Part shown: in pieces, positions 19,769 through 29,026 of the stretch | How positions within the stretch are numbered: the stretch's first letter is position 1 | How the letters are laid out: each line of letters starts with the position of its first letter | Source of the DNA: Mycobacterium sp. MFM001 | Lineage (GTDB): Bacteria > Actinomycetota > Actinomycetes > Mycobacteriales > Mycobacteriaceae | Reading direction: 5' to 3' | Length of the DNA: 64,000 nt | Assembly: GCF_003402475.1 (NCBI RefSeq) | Contig: NZ_BFAB01000003.1 | Span: forward strand, 248,001 to 312,000 | Program-made: the position numbers and the translations under genes | Notes under the pieces: model-generated | Told to the model about the DNA's origin: nothing | Databases searched by the model: none | What the model saw: only the letters and a program-made list of their open reading frames with translations

Positions 19769-19847
19769 CGCACCGTACCGCAGGGTATGGCTGGTGGACA
19801 AGCGTTCCGTGCCGGGTGATTTAGCGCGTGCGGTCTGGAGCGACTGA

Positions 19848-19866
19848 CACTGGGCGACACCCAGTG
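19848..19866. promoter_or_regulatory. Inverted repeat over the papA3 -35 box (candidate operator)
   Basis: CACTGGG (19848–19854) and CCCAGTG (19860–19866) form a perfect 7-bp inverted repeat with a 5-bp centre. The -35 hexamer GCGACA (19854–19859) lies in its middle. Just upstream is CGACTG, which resembles half of the StrR-family consensus, though the spacing does not fit. A protein bound here would contact RNA polymerase directly. Confidence 0.5.
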
Positions 19867-19882
19867 CGAAGAACGCTATGTT
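19854..19882 (+). promoter_or_regulatory. Candidate promoter of the papA3–mmpL10–pE–fadD–gap operon
   Basis: GCGACA (-35) and TATGTT (-10, 19877–19882) are 17 bp apart. A start near 19889 would give a 5' UTR of about 48 nt containing GAGGAGGA at 19922–19929 before the TTG start codon. Confidence 0.5.
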
Positions 19883-19936
19883 GGTCTCGCCGCCAGCCTG
19901 ACCGGACGAGCCGATCACACCGAGGAGGACGAAGTC

Positions 19937-21358
19937 TTGCGCATCGGGAAGATTACGATCGGCTCGCTCGGCGATTGGACATTAACCCCAGGCGTCGTCA
20001 CTTCGTGGCACCCGACGGACATGGCTCTGGCAAAGGTCCGGCAAGCACCGGTGAGCTCGGTGCCAGTCAGTTACATGCAGGGCCAACATCTTCGCAACTA
20101 TCACGAACGGACATCCGCGGGGCTGGACTTCTCCCGACAAATCATCGCCACCTGCGAAGTGCCCGGCCAGTGCGACATTTCGGCCATGAATGAGGCCCTC
20201 AACGCATACCTGCGCCGGCATGACACGTTCCGCAGCTGGTTCGAGCGCGCCGGCGATGGCGAGTTCGTCAGGCATACCCTGCGCGATCCCGCTGATATCG
20301 AGTTCGTGCCCCGCAAGCACGGCCAGATGACGGCTGACGAGATACGTGCGCATGTCGTGGCCATACCGAATCCGCTGGAATGGGGCTGTTTCAGCTTCGG
20401 GATTGTCCAAAGCGAAAGCTTCTTCACGTTCTTCGCCGCGATGGATCACGTCCATGGCGACGCGACGTTGATCGGCACGACGATGCTCGAGGCCAACGGC
20501 ATGTATTCGGCGTTGAGCGCAGGCGGTGAGGCCCTTGCGCTTCCCGAGGCCGGCAGTTACGACGACTTCTGCACCCGCGAACGCCAGTACACCTCAACGT
20601 TAACCGTAGATTCACCTGAGGTGCGCGCGTGGATCGAGTTCGCCGAGAACAACAATGGCGGCTTTCCCGAGTTCCCGCTGCCCTTGGGTAACCCGTCGGA
20701 GCCGTGCGGCAGCGCGATGGTCTCCGAGCTCCTGATGGACGCCGAGCAGACGGAGCGATTCGAATCAGCCTGCTCAGCGGTGGGCGCGCGCTTCGTCGGC
20801 GGCTTGTTCGCCTGCATCGCGCTGGTGGAGCACGAGTTCACCGGTGCTCTCACGTATTACGGTCTTACTCCCCGGGATTCCCGCACCGCCGCGGACAATT
20901 TCATGACGCAGGGCTGGTTTACCGGCCTGATCCCGATCACTGTGCCGATAGCTGCGGCCTCATTCGGCGAGGCCGCATGGTCGGCGCAGGCTTCCTTCGA
21001 CTCTGGTCTGGACATGGCGAAGGTGCCGTATTACCGCGTCTTGGAATTGGTGCCGTCGCTGCGCTGGCCGCAACCGAACTTCCCGGTGTCGAACTTCTTT
21101 CATGGCGGCGCCGCTCCGCTCAACGCCGTGCTCGCCGCTGCTGACCTGGGTCTTGCCAACAACATCGGGATCTACTCCGACGGCCGGTACTCATATCAGC
21201 TGACCATCTACATATTTCGGTACGGGGAAGGCACGGTGATGGCGATCATGCATCCCGACAACCCCGTCGCCGAAAAATCCGTCACCCGTTACATGGAGGC
21301 GATGAGGTCCGTGTGTGTTCGCGTCGCCGGCAGCGGGCACTGGGGACGCGTCGCATGA
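19937..21358 (+). CDS. papA3: PapA3-type polyketide-associated acyltransferase
   Basis: The 473-residue protein belongs to the condensation-domain-like Pap acyltransferases. The catalytic HxxxD is HVHGD at residues 171–175, inside [11 protein letters not shown]. PapA3 enzymes esterify trehalose at positions 2 and 3 to make diacyltrehalose, an intermediate of TPP and PAT lipids. The start codon is TTG with a strong GAGGAGGA 7 nt upstream; no better ATG or GTG lies near. It is first in a five-gene operon, with mmpL10 starting 7 bp after its stop, and it is divergent from pks. Assignment to the PapA3 subgroup rests on context. Confidence 0.92.
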   Translation: MRIGKITIGSLGDWTLTPGVVTSWHPTDMALAKVRQAPVSSVPVSYMQGQHLRNYHERTSAGLDFSRQIIATCEVPGQCDISAMNEALNAYLRRHDTFRSWFERAGDGEFVRHTLRDPADIEFVPRKHGQMTADEIRAHVVAIPNPLEWGCFSFGIVQSESFFTFFAAMDHVHGDATLIGTTMLEANGMYSALSAGGEALALPEAGSYDDFCTRERQYTSTLTVDSPEVRAWIEFAENNNGGFPEFPLPLGNPSEPCGSAMVSELLMDAEQTERFESACSAVGARFVGGLFACIALVEHEFTGALTYYGLTPRDSRTAADNFMTQGWFTGLIPITVPIAAASFGEAAWSAQASFDSGLDMAKVPYYRVLELVPSLRWPQPNFPVSNFFHGGAAPLNAVLAAADLGLANNIGIYSDGRYSYQLTIYIFRYGEGTVMAIMHPDNPVAEKSVTRYMEAMRSVCVRVAGSGHWGRVA

Positions 21359-21365
21359 GGGCGGT

Positions 21366-24344
21366 ATGCAGCGGCTAGCCGATTTTGTGGTGCGGTGGCC
21401 CTGGGTCGTGATCGGGATCTGGGTCGCCGTTGCGGTGGCGCTGCCACTGACGGTCCCATCGCTGGGCGAGATGGCCCAGAAGCACCCGCTCGCTATCTTG
21501 CCCAGCGATGCACCGTCGAGCGTCACGGCCCGAAAGATGACCGAGGCGTTTCACGAATCGGGCTCAGAGGATCTCCTGCTGGTAGTCCTGACCAACGACA
21601 AAGGGCTTGGCCCCGCCGACGAAGCCACCTACCGCAAACTGGTAGACGCGCTGCGCCGGGACACCCGAGATGTCGTGATGTTGCAGGATTTCGTCAGCAC
21701 GCCGCCGCTGCGTTCGGCCGTGACCAGCAAGGACCGCAAGGCATGGGTGCTGCCGGTCGGCGTTGCAGGCGAGTTGGGCACTCCACAGTCCTACGCCGCT
21801 TTCAACCGCATCAGCGAAATCGTCGAAAACACAGTCGCCGGAACATCGCTGACCGCAAACATCACCGGCCCGGCGGCAACCGTGGCCGACCTGACTGTCG
21901 CGGGCAATCGGGATCGCATGCCAATCGAGCTGGCGATCGCGGTATTGGTGCTCATCGTCCTGCTGGTGGTCTACCGCAGCGCGGTCACCATGCTGCTGCC
22001 GTTGCTGACGATCGGGTTGTCGCTGGTGATCGCGCAGGCCGTGGTAGCCGGATACTCCCAACTGACGGGTTCGGGCGTCTCGAACCAATCCATCGTATTT
22101 CTGAGCGCGATAATGGCCGGCGCCGGAACGGATTACGCGGTCTTCCTGATCAGCCGCTATCACGACCATCTGCGGTCGGGGGCATCGTTCGACCAGGCGG
22201 TCAAGCGGGCGATGATCTCGATCGGAAAGGTGATCGCCGCTTCGGCGGCCACCGTCGGCATCACTTTTCTGGTCATCAGCTTCGCCCGGATGGGCGTGTT
22301 CAAGACTGTCGGAACGTCGTCGGCGATCGGGATCGGCGTGGCATTCCTTGCGGCCGTGACGTTGCTGCCGGCGATTCTGGTGCTGGCCGGGCCACGCGGC
22401 TGGGTCAAGCCGCGGCGCGAGCTGACCGCGCGGTTCTGGCGGCGTTCCGGCATTCGCATTGTGCGCAGGCCGAAGGTCCATCTGGTTGCCAGCTTGCTTG
22501 TGCTGATTGCGCTGGCCGGCTGCGCCGCCTTCGTGCGCTACAACTACGACGACCGCAAGGCCGTGCGGGCTTCTGCGCCGAGCTCGATCGGATACGCGGC
22601 GCTGGATCGGCACTTCCCGGTGAATCAGTCGATTCCGGAATACATCCTGGTCTCCTCCCCGCATGACCTGCGCACGCCGCAGGCACTTGCGGACTTGGAG
22701 CAGATGGCCCACCGAGTCAGTCAACTGCCGAATATCGCTGCGGTCAGCGGCATCACCCGTCCCACGGGAGCTGTGCCGAACGAATTCAAGGCCACGTATC
22801 AGGCGGGCGCCATCGGCACCGTCCTGGCCGACGGATCCACGCTGATCAACGACCACACCGACGACCTCAACCGCCTGGCGGACGGAGCCGGCACGCTGGC
22901 CGACAATCTCAACCACGTGCGCGGCCAGGTCAGCCGGCTCGCGGCCAGCGTCCAGAACCTGGTCGACTCCTTCTCGTCGATGAAAGACCAATACAGCGGC
23001 GACGCTTTGGTCAAGCAGGTCGACACCGCGGCCAAGCTCGTCGACCACGTCAACTCGCTCAGCAACAACATGGGCTGGAACTTTTCGGCCGGCAAGAATA
23101 TGTTTGCCTGGATAGGCCCGGTGTTGACTGCGCTGCAGGGCAATCCGGTCTGCGATCTCGACGAATCGTGCAGCGCCACCCGCGGCACATTCGAGCGGCT
23201 GACCGGTGGACGCGATCAGGAAGACCTCGACGCGATCAGCGACCTATGGGGGCAGCTGCAGTCTTTCCCGGACAAAAAATCGCTGAACGCCTCGGTGGAC
23301 CGCGTGCGTGGGGCACTCACCAACCTCACCAAGGTGATGCATTCCATGGGCATGGACCAACCCGGTGGCCTGCAGGCAAACCTGAGCAGCATGCAAGACG
23401 GCGCAAACCGATTCGCCGGTGGGAGCAGGCAGGTGGCCGACGCGGTGACACAACTCGTCGACCAGGTCAAACAACTGGGTGCCGGGCTCGATCAGGCGTC
23501 GGCCTTCTTGTTGTCGCTGAAACGTGATGCCGCGCAACCGGCAATGGCCGGGTTCAACATCCCGACGCAGGTGCTGCACCTCAAGCAGTTCAAGAACGCC
23601 GCCAAGATCTTCATCTCGCCGGACGGCCACTCCGCGCGTTACCTGGTTCAAACCAAACTCAATCCGTTCAGCAGCGAAGCCATGGACCAGGTCAACACGA
23701 TCACCCAGACCGCTCGGGGAGCCCAACCGAATACCACATTGGCGGACGCCACGATATCGATGGCGGGATACACCGTCGGGCTCAAAGACACCCGCGACTA
23801 CTACCGGCACGACATCCGGTTCATCATCGCGGTCACTCTCATCGTCGTGCTACTGACCCTGATGGCGCTCCTGCGTGCGATTATCGCACCGCTGTATCTG
23901 GTTGCTTCCGTGGTCGTTTCGTACCTGTCCGCGGTGGGCGTCGGCACGCTGGTATTCCAATTCATCCTCGGCCAGCAGTTACATTGGAGCGTGCCGCCAC
24001 TGGCCTTCGTGGTCTTGGTCGCGGTGGGCGCCGACTACAACATGCTGCTCGTCTCGCGAATGCGCGACGAGTCTCCGAACAGCATGCGTTACGGCATCAT
24101 CCGCACTCTGAGTTCGACCGGCGGCGTGATCACCGCGGCGGGTCTGATCTTCGCTGCGTCGATGTGCGGACTGTTGTTCTCCAGCATCGGCACCGTGGTC
24201 CAGGGTGGTTTCGTGATCGGTGTGGGAATTTTGCTGGATACCTTCGTAGTTCGCACGATCACGGTTCCGGCTATCGCTGCGCTCGTCGGCCGGGCGAACT
24301 GGTGGCCGTCACGTCTCGGGGCGCGGGTTAGCGAGCACACCTGA
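21366..24344 (+). CDS. mmpL10: MmpL10-type RND lipid transporter
   Basis: The 992-residue inner-membrane protein has the MmpL layout: an N-terminal helix, a first large periplasmic domain, five helices, a second periplasmic domain (about residues 400–820), then six more helices. The paired Asp-Tyr residues thought to relay protons are Asp256-Tyr257 and Asp890-Tyr891. The second periplasmic domain has long helical, coiled-coil-like stretches (about 500–700). No MmpS partner adjoins it, as is usual for lipid-type MmpLs. Context makes it the exporter of diacyltrehalose/TPP precursors. The ATG at 21366 follows GAGGGCGG; an earlier frame start would overlap papA3. Confidence 0.92.
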   Translation: MQRLADFVVRWPWVVIGIWVAVAVALPLTVPSLGEMAQKHPLAILPSDAPSSVTARKMTEAFHESGSEDLLLVVLTNDKGLGPADEATYRKLVDALRRDTRDVVMLQDFVSTPPLRSAVTSKDRKAWVLPVGVAGELGTPQSYAAFNRISEIVENTVAGTSLTANITGPAATVADLTVAGNRDRMPIELAIAVLVLIVLLVVYRSAVTMLLPLLTIGLSLVIAQAVVAGYSQLTGSGVSNQSIVFLSAIMAGAGTDYAVFLISRYHDHLRSGASFDQAVKRAMISIGKVIAASAATVGITFLVISFARMGVFKTVGTSSAIGIGVAFLAAVTLLPAILVLAGPRGWVKPRRELTARFWRRSGIRIVRRPKVHLVASLLVLIALAGCAAFVRYNYDDRKAVRASAPSSIGYAALDRHFPVNQSIPEYILVSSPHDLRTPQALADLEQMAHRVSQLPNIAAVSGITRPTGAVPNEFKATYQAGAIGTVLADGSTLINDHTDDLNRLADGAGTLADNLNHVRGQVSRLAASVQNLVDSFSSMKDQYSGDALVKQVDTAAKLVDHVNSLSNNMGWNFSAGKNMFAWIGPVLTALQGNPVCDLDESCSATRGTFERLTGGRDQEDLDAISDLWGQLQSFPDKKSLNASVDRVRGALTNLTKVMHSMGMDQPGGLQANLSSMQDGANRFAGGSRQVADAVTQLVDQVKQLGAGLDQASAFLLSLKRDAAQPAMAGFNIPTQVLHLKQFKNAAKIFISPDGHSARYLVQTKLNPFSSEAMDQVNTITQTARGAQPNTTLADATISMAGYTVGLKDTRDYYRHDIRFIIAVTLIVVLLTLMALLRAIIAPLYLVASVVVSYLSAVGVGTLVFQFILGQQLHWSVPPLAFVVLVAVGADYNMLLVSRMRDESPNSMRYGIIRTLSSTGGVITAAGLIFAASMCGLLFSSIGTVVQGGFVIGVGILLDTFVVRTITVPAIAALVGRANWWPSRLGARVSEHT

Positions 24345-24388
24345 TGTGTGTGAAACTACGAGGCGATGCCGAGCGATCAGGAGTAGGG

Positions 24389-25507
24389 ATGAAAAAACTC
24401 CTCGCAGGAGTCACGGCGCTGGTAACTGTCGGCGCCACAGGCTATTTCGGCGTCAGGACTGCCTCGGCTGACGACACACCTGTCGGCGGGCCGCCCACCC
24501 CCGGCGCACCGGGCGATCAGACCGCGTTCGCCCTCGGCGGCGCCCATGTTCTCGGCATCCCCTACGACGAGTACATCCGCCAGGAGGGAGCCCAATGGTT
24601 CCCCGGCCAGAAGCGCGAAATCGTCCGCTACCCGGCAGGCCAGGTCCAGGGCCACGTGCTGGAACGACTCTTCCCGGGCATCGGCAAGGTCGGCGAAGAA
24701 CTGCTCCCCGGCCTGGGTCTGGACGGCCCCAGTGTCGGCGAGTCCGTCGACGTGGGAGTAGACAACCTCGATGCGGCGATCCGCACCGGTCGCCCCGGCA
24801 CGGCAATCGGCTTGTCCGAGGGCGCTTTCGTGGTCGACGGCGAGCAGGCCCGGCTGGCCCATGACCCGGCCGCTCCCCCGTCGGACACCCTGAACTTCGC
24901 GACGTTCGGCGACCCGGTCGGGCGCCACGCCTTCGGGGAGAGCTTCCTAACCGCCATGTTCCCGGTCGGCACCGTCGTTCCCGCGCTCGACTACACCATG
25001 CAACCGCCCTATGAGAGCCAGTACGACACATACCGGTTCGTGGCAGCGTACGACTCGATCGCGGACTTCCCCGACCGTCCGGACAACTTGTTCGCCCTGG
25101 GCAACACGCTGATGGGCCTCGCAACCGGTCACACAGCGGTGGCCTTCACGAACCCCAGCATGGTGCCGCCGCAGAACATCCGGACGACGATCAACTCGCG
25201 GGGCGCCAGGGACACGACGATCATGGTCCCGGAAAAGCACCTTCCGCTTGTCATGCCCCTGGCCTACATCGGCATCCCGGAAGACACGCTGAACAAGCTC
25301 GACGCGATCCTGATGCCCCGGGTGAACGCGGGCTACTCCCGAAACGACGACCCGGCGACCGCGCCGGTTCAGGTGGACCCGGTGCACGGCTTCGACCCGG
25401 CGGAAGTCACCGCGCCGGCCAACCAGGCGACATTCGGCGGCGGCGCCGACCCGCTCTCGCAGATCCTCAGCGGTGCCATGTCCGTGTTGTCGCACGGGAA
25501 GGGCTGA
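24389..25507 (+). CDS. pE: Secreted PE-PPE-domain acyltransferase of TPP synthesis
   Basis: The 372-residue protein opens with a clear signal peptide, a KK pair, a hydrophobic core and cleavage near ASA-DD at residue 27. An alpha/beta-hydrolase PE-PPE domain follows. The nucleophile elbow is GLSEG with Ser143, replacing the common GxSxG spelling GYSQG. Relatives (Chp1, Chp2, the TPP PE protein) transfer acyl groups between trehalose lipids outside the membrane. AGGAGTAGGG precedes the chosen ATG; an upstream in-frame start adds residues in front of the signal peptide. It lies between mmpL10 (44 bp) and the acyl-AMP ligase (9 bp). Despite the name it has no N-terminal PE domain. Confidence 0.88.
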   Translation: MKKLLAGVTALVTVGATGYFGVRTASADDTPVGGPPTPGAPGDQTAFALGGAHVLGIPYDEYIRQEGAQWFPGQKREIVRYPAGQVQGHVLERLFPGIGKVGEELLPGLGLDGPSVGESVDVGVDNLDAAIRTGRPGTAIGLSEGAFVVDGEQARLAHDPAAPPSDTLNFATFGDPVGRHAFGESFLTAMFPVGTVVPALDYTMQPPYESQYDTYRFVAAYDSIADFPDRPDNLFALGNTLMGLATGHTAVAFTNPSMVPPQNIRTTINSRGARDTTIMVPEKHLPLVMPLAYIGIPEDTLNKLDAILMPRVNAGYSRNDDPATAPVQVDPVHGFDPAEVTAPANQATFGGGADPLSQILSGAMSVLSHGKG

Positions 25508-25516
25508 CGACACACT

Positions 25517-27250
25517 ATGTCTGCGCCATCGATTCTTTCCATGCTGCACGGACGTGCCAGCCTGCGGCCCAACGACATAGCGTTCACCTTCACGAATTAC
25601 GAAGACGACCAGTCGGGTGCGCCCGAGAGTCTGACGTGGTCGCAGTTGTCCCGCCGAACACACAATGTGGCCCGCGAGCTCAGCTTTCACGGGTCGGCCG
25701 GAGACAGGGCGGTCATCCTGGCTCCCCAGTCCCTTGAATACATTGCGGCTTTCCTGGGATCCATGCAGGCCGGTTTGATCGCGGTCCCCCTCCCGTTGCC
25801 CCACCGCGGCTCGAGCCACGAGCGGGTAGGCGCGGTCCTTGTCGATACGTCGCCCTCCGTTGTTCTCACCACGTCTGCTGTCGCCGACGATGTCGCCCAA
25901 TACGTCGACGACGCACGCATGGACTCGGTGCCAAAGATCGTCGAAATCGATTCGATGAATCTGGACGCGGATCCCGAAGCAAACGTTCGGACAGCAGATT
26001 TGCCGAGCACCGCGTATTTGCAGTACAGCTCGGGCTCGACCCGACTGCCGACCGGGGTGATGGTCTCGCACCGCAACCTGCAGGCTAATTTCGAGCAGCT
26101 GATGCGCAGCTTCTTCGCCGACCGCAAAGCCCCGTCGGTTGCGACGATCGTGTCGTGGTTGCCCTTCTACCACGACATGGGGTTGGTGCTGGGAGTCTGC
26201 GCACCAATCCTGGGCGGCTATCGCGGCGAGCTGACGAGTCCGGTTTCGTTCTTGGAGCGACCGGCCAGATGGGTTCAGGCGCTGGCCCGCAACCCTCGCG
26301 CGTGGTCAGCGGCGCCCAACTTCGCCTTCGACTTGGCCGCCCGCAAAACAGCCGACGCTGACCTGGCCGGTCTCGACCTCGGGGACGTGCTGGGCATCAT
26401 CAGCGGCGCCGAACGTGTCGAGCCGGCCACACTACAACGCTTCGTCGATCGGTTCGCGCACTTCAATTTTCGGGACCACATGTTGCGTCCCTCCTATGGC
26501 TTGGCGGAGGCAACCGTCTTCGTGGCGACCGGCACCTGGAGTGAGTCGTCGCCGGCAGTTCATTTCGACAGCGAAAAGCTGGGCGAGAACCGCGCGGAGC
26601 GGTGTGCGGCCGGCACCGGCACAACGCTGGTCAAATACCAACTGCCGCAATCCCCCATGCTGCGGATCGTCGACGTCGACGCGCACCGCGAGTGCCCGCA
26701 AAACGTGGTCGGCGAGATCTGGGTGCACGGCGACAACGTCGCCGAGGGCTACTGGCGTAAACCGCCCGACGAGCAGCGCTGTTTCGGCGCAACGCTCGCC
26801 GACCCTTCGCCGGGCACGCCGCACGGACCCTGGCTGCGAACCGGCGACCTCGGTTTTGTCCACGAGGGTGAGTTGTTCATTGTGGGACGCATCAAGGATC
26901 TGCTGATCATCCGCGGGCGTAATCACTATCCCGAGGACATCGAGACGACGGTCCAAGAGATCACGGGTGGCCGGGTCGCGGCGATATCGGTTCCGGTGAA
27001 CAGCACCGAGAAGCTGGTCACCGTCATCGAACTCAAGAAGCGCGGCGCGGCCAACGAGGACGCGACGCAGTGGCTCACCAGCATCAAAAGCGACGTCACC
27101 TCCGCGATATCCAACGCACACGGTTTGAATGTCGGGGACCTTGTTCTGGTCCCGCCCGGTTCGATTCCCACCACGACGAGCGGCAAGATTCGGCGCGCCG
27201 CCTGCGTCGAGCAGTACCGGCGGGACCAATTCACCCGGTTGGACGCCTAG
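25517..27250 (+). CDS. fadD23: Long-chain fatty acyl-AMP ligase (FadD23-type FAAL)
   Basis: The 577-residue adenylate-forming enzyme shows [16 protein letters not shown] (ATP-binding P-loop, residues ~174–189), [22 protein letters not shown] and WLRTGDLGF. The C-terminal hinge and lysine region is [20 protein letters not shown] and TTTSGKIRR. The segment around [12 protein letters not shown] is where FAALs carry their specific insertion, which distinguishes them from CoA ligases. It would activate a fatty acid as acyl-AMP and pass it to the neighbouring synthase. The gene starts 9 bp after the secreted acyltransferase gene. The exact FadD number is by locus analogy. Confidence 0.88.
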   Translation: MSAPSILSMLHGRASLRPNDIAFTFTNYEDDQSGAPESLTWSQLSRRTHNVARELSFHGSAGDRAVILAPQSLEYIAAFLGSMQAGLIAVPLPLPHRGSSHERVGAVLVDTSPSVVLTTSAVADDVAQYVDDARMDSVPKIVEIDSMNLDADPEANVRTADLPSTAYLQYSSGSTRLPTGVMVSHRNLQANFEQLMRSFFADRKAPSVATIVSWLPFYHDMGLVLGVCAPILGGYRGELTSPVSFLERPARWVQALARNPRAWSAAPNFAFDLAARKTADADLAGLDLGDVLGIISGAERVEPATLQRFVDRFAHFNFRDHMLRPSYGLAEATVFVATGTWSESSPAVHFDSEKLGENRAERCAAGTGTTLVKYQLPQSPMLRIVDVDAHRECPQNVVGEIWVHGDNVAEGYWRKPPDEQRCFGATLADPSPGTPHGPWLRTGDLGFVHEGELFIVGRIKDLLIIRGRNHYPEDIETTVQEITGGRVAAISVPVNSTEKLVTVIELKKRGAANEDATQWLTSIKSDVTSAISNAHGLNVGDLVLVPPGSIPTTTSGKIRRAACVEQYRRDQFTRLDA

Positions 27251-27281
27251 CGGGCCGCGCGGGGCGCACCCCGAAATACCA

Positions 27282-27932
27282 ATGCTGGTCACTGTTCTGG
27301 TCATGGCCCTGGCCGTTAGCGTCGAACCATTCCGGGTCGGTATGACGGTGCTGATGCTGAACAGGCCGCGGCCCGCGCTGCAGCTTCTGGCGTTTCTCTG
27401 CGGCGGTTTCGTGATGGGAACAACCGTGGGTCTGGCTGTGCTGTTCGTCTTTCGGCGCAGCCTGCTCGGGTCTACCTACGTCACAGTGCCCAAAGTTCAG
27501 ATCCTGATCGGGCTCTTGGCGCTGTCGATCGCAGTACTCGTAGCCATGGACATCCGCGGGCGGTTGGGTTCGCGCCCGGCACGGTTGGCGACGCCGGGCA
27601 GGCGCCTGCTGAACGGGAATTCGCTGTCGGTCGCAGGGATCGCCGGTCTCGGCATCGCGTTGCCGTCGGTCGACTACCTTGCCGCGCTGGCGGTCATCCT
27701 CGCCTCCGGCGCGGCAGCGCTGACGCAGGTCGCCGTGCTGTTGATGTTCAACGTCGTGGCATTCGCGCTCATCGAGATTCCGTTGCTGGCCTACCTGCTA
27801 GCGCCCGAAGCGACCGCCAGATCGGTGGCTGCGCTGCACAACTGGATTCGATCGCGGCGGCGCCGCGACGTCGCGCTTCTGCTGGCCGCGTTGGGCGCTG
27901 CGTTCGTCGCGGTCGGTGTGGCTGGGCTCTAG
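27282..27932 (+). CDS. Gap/Sap-type small lipid-export membrane protein
   Basis: The 216-residue protein has about six membrane helices, including residues 1–15, 28–53, 66–90, 118–145, 150–172 and 190–216. The opening VTVLVMALAVSVEPFRVGM with its Glu-Pro pair is typical of the GPL-addressing (Gap) and sulfolipid-addressing (Sap) family. Members assist MmpL transporters in moving glycolipids to the surface. It is last in the operon, 31 bp after the acyl-AMP ligase. The ATG at 27282 is taken because an earlier in-frame start overlaps the ligase by over 120 bp. Its stop directly abuts the stop of the convergent regulator gene. Confidence 0.8.
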   Translation: MLVTVLVMALAVSVEPFRVGMTVLMLNRPRPALQLLAFLCGGFVMGTTVGLAVLFVFRRSLLGSTYVTVPKVQILIGLLALSIAVLVAMDIRGRLGSRPARLATPGRRLLNGNSLSVAGIAGLGIALPSVDYLAALAVILASGAAALTQVAVLLMFNVVAFALIEIPLLAYLLAPEATARSVAALHNWIRSRRRRDVALLLAALGAAFVAVGVAGL

Positions 27933-28868
27933 TTACGAAGCGTCGAACTGGTCCGCGATTTCTTGCCAAGCGCGAGCGTACTTTCTCGCTATTTCAGCGA
28001 TGGTGCCTGAGCAGTGGATCGGAACGGCTTCAGCGAACTCATTACAGGCGCTAATTGCCACCACGACGGTGGACAGCAGCCGCAGCAGCGCACGCCCTCT
28101 CTCGGAGGATCGGACTGACGGATCTTTTCTCAGTCTTTGGAGAAGATCGTGCCCCGGTTGTTCAGAGCGTTGCCTCGAATTATTGGCCAGATTGCCAGGC
28201 AGAGGATTCTCGCCTTTGCCGATACGCTGGCGCACATCGCGCGCTGTGCTGACCGAGACACCCGCTTCGCGTGCTATTTCCCGTAGGGACGCGCGCGGAT
28301 TCATCGACAAATATTTGGCGGCGCGTCGCCGGCCATTGACCGGACTGGCCGGCCGGAGCTTTCCGTCGCGGCCGAGCCGGTGACCCAACTGGGAAATTTC
28401 CTCAGTTGTACACCCACGCAATTTGCCTACCGTTTTGTTCGAGACTCCGGTGATCAGCGCAATGGACCGATCTGACCAGTGAGGGTAAGATCGCACGATT
28501 CGGCGCGCCGCGGCCTTTCTCTCGGCAAGGGTCAGCGGCAGGCCATGGGTTACATTCAAATGGACGGCGAGCGCGAAAGCCTCGGCGTCACTACCCTCGA
28601 AAAACCTCGCCGGTATCGTGACATCACCGCGCAATTCGGTTGCGCGTAGCCGATGCACACCGTCGATCACCCACATCGAGGTCCGATGAACCACTATCGG
28701 AGGCAACGGCAATGGTGATTGGGCCAAGATCTTGACGTAGTGCTCGTTGATTTTGCTCTTGCGGGGCGTATACGAATTGCGAATCGACGCCACCGAAACA
28801 TTCTCGACGGGCAAAGAGCCACTTCGTCGAGCCCACGACAGCGGGTCCGAGTTACCGTACGCGTCCAT
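27933..28868 (-). CDS. StrR/NovG-type ParB-domain transcriptional regulator
   Basis: The protein has 311 residues. A ParB-like N-terminal domain (about 20–105) contains LPPIVVHRTSMWVIDGVHRL, with DGVHR in place of the usual DGHHR. It continues AFALAVHLNVTHGLPLTLAE and a helix-turn-helix, WSDRSIALITGVSNKTVGKL (131–150). A second HTH lies near 193–215 (LREIAREAGVSVSTARDV). This is the domain order of pathway-specific activators such as StrR and NovG of Streptomyces antibiotic clusters. GC is visibly low (28/60 at 28381–28440 and 31/60 at 28741–28800, against 47/60 at 29701–29760), suggesting transfer. The ATG at 28868 has GGAAG 14 nt upstream; an in-frame GTG further upstream is possible. Confidence 0.8.
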   Translation of the reverse strand: MDAYGNSDPLSWARRSGSLPVENVSVASIRNSYTPRKSKINEHYVKILAQSPLPLPPIVVHRTSMWVIDGVHRLRATELRGDVTIPARFFEGSDAEAFALAVHLNVTHGLPLTLAERKAAARRIVRSYPHWSDRSIALITGVSNKTVGKLRGCTTEEISQLGHRLGRDGKLRPASPVNGRRRAAKYLSMNPRASLREIAREAGVSVSTARDVRQRIGKGENPLPGNLANNSRQRSEQPGHDLLQRLRKDPSVRSSERGRALLRLLSTVVVAISACNEFAEAVPIHCSGTIAEIARKYARAWQEIADQFDAS

Positions 28869-28929
28869 CAGACCGTGAGACGGACTTCCGGTGACCACAG
28901 CAATGCCACATTGATGAACATGTCCTCGC

Positions 28930-28966
28930 GTACTTACTCTCGAGTAGGTTACTCTAGAGTAAGTAC
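28930..28966. promoter_or_regulatory. 37-bp imperfect palindrome, candidate autoregulatory operator
   Basis: The arms GTACTTACTCTCGAGTA (28930–28946) and its complement (28950–28966) match at 16 of 17 positions around a 3-bp GGT centre. The right part also contains the 14-bp perfect palindrome TTACTCTAGAGTAA. It covers the -10 box and start region of the StrR-type gene. No other copy was noticed in the window. There is no T-tract, so a terminator role for eis is less likely. Confidence 0.75.
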
Positions 28967-28988
28967 CGCAGCACGGAGCGATTGTCAA
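28960..28988 (-). promoter_or_regulatory. Candidate promoter of the StrR-type gene
   Basis: On the minus strand TTGACA (28988–28983), a perfect -35 consensus, is followed after 17 bp by TACTTA (28965–28960). Transcription would begin near 28953, inside the 37-bp palindrome, about 85 nt before the ATG. The promoter lies downstream of the eis stop, so the regulator has its own start. Confidence 0.55.
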
Positions 28989-29026
28989 CGCCGCCCGCGA
29001 CCACAGCGCGCGGCGAGCGCCAAACT

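Noticed and set aside
19645..19860. Longer N-terminus for the polyketide synthase
   Set aside because: The extra 72 residues lack an ACP or docking motif, and a ribosome site lies right before the ATG at 19644.
27933..28868. ParB plasmid-partition gene
   Set aside because: The domain order, with ParB-like motif and an HTH series, and the LPLTLAERKAAARRI block fit StrR-type regulators; there is no ParA gene nearby and no plasmid backbone.
28930..28966. Intrinsic terminator for eis
   Set aside because: There is no T-tract, the arms are AT-rich, and the repeat overlaps a good promoter; an operator is a better reading.
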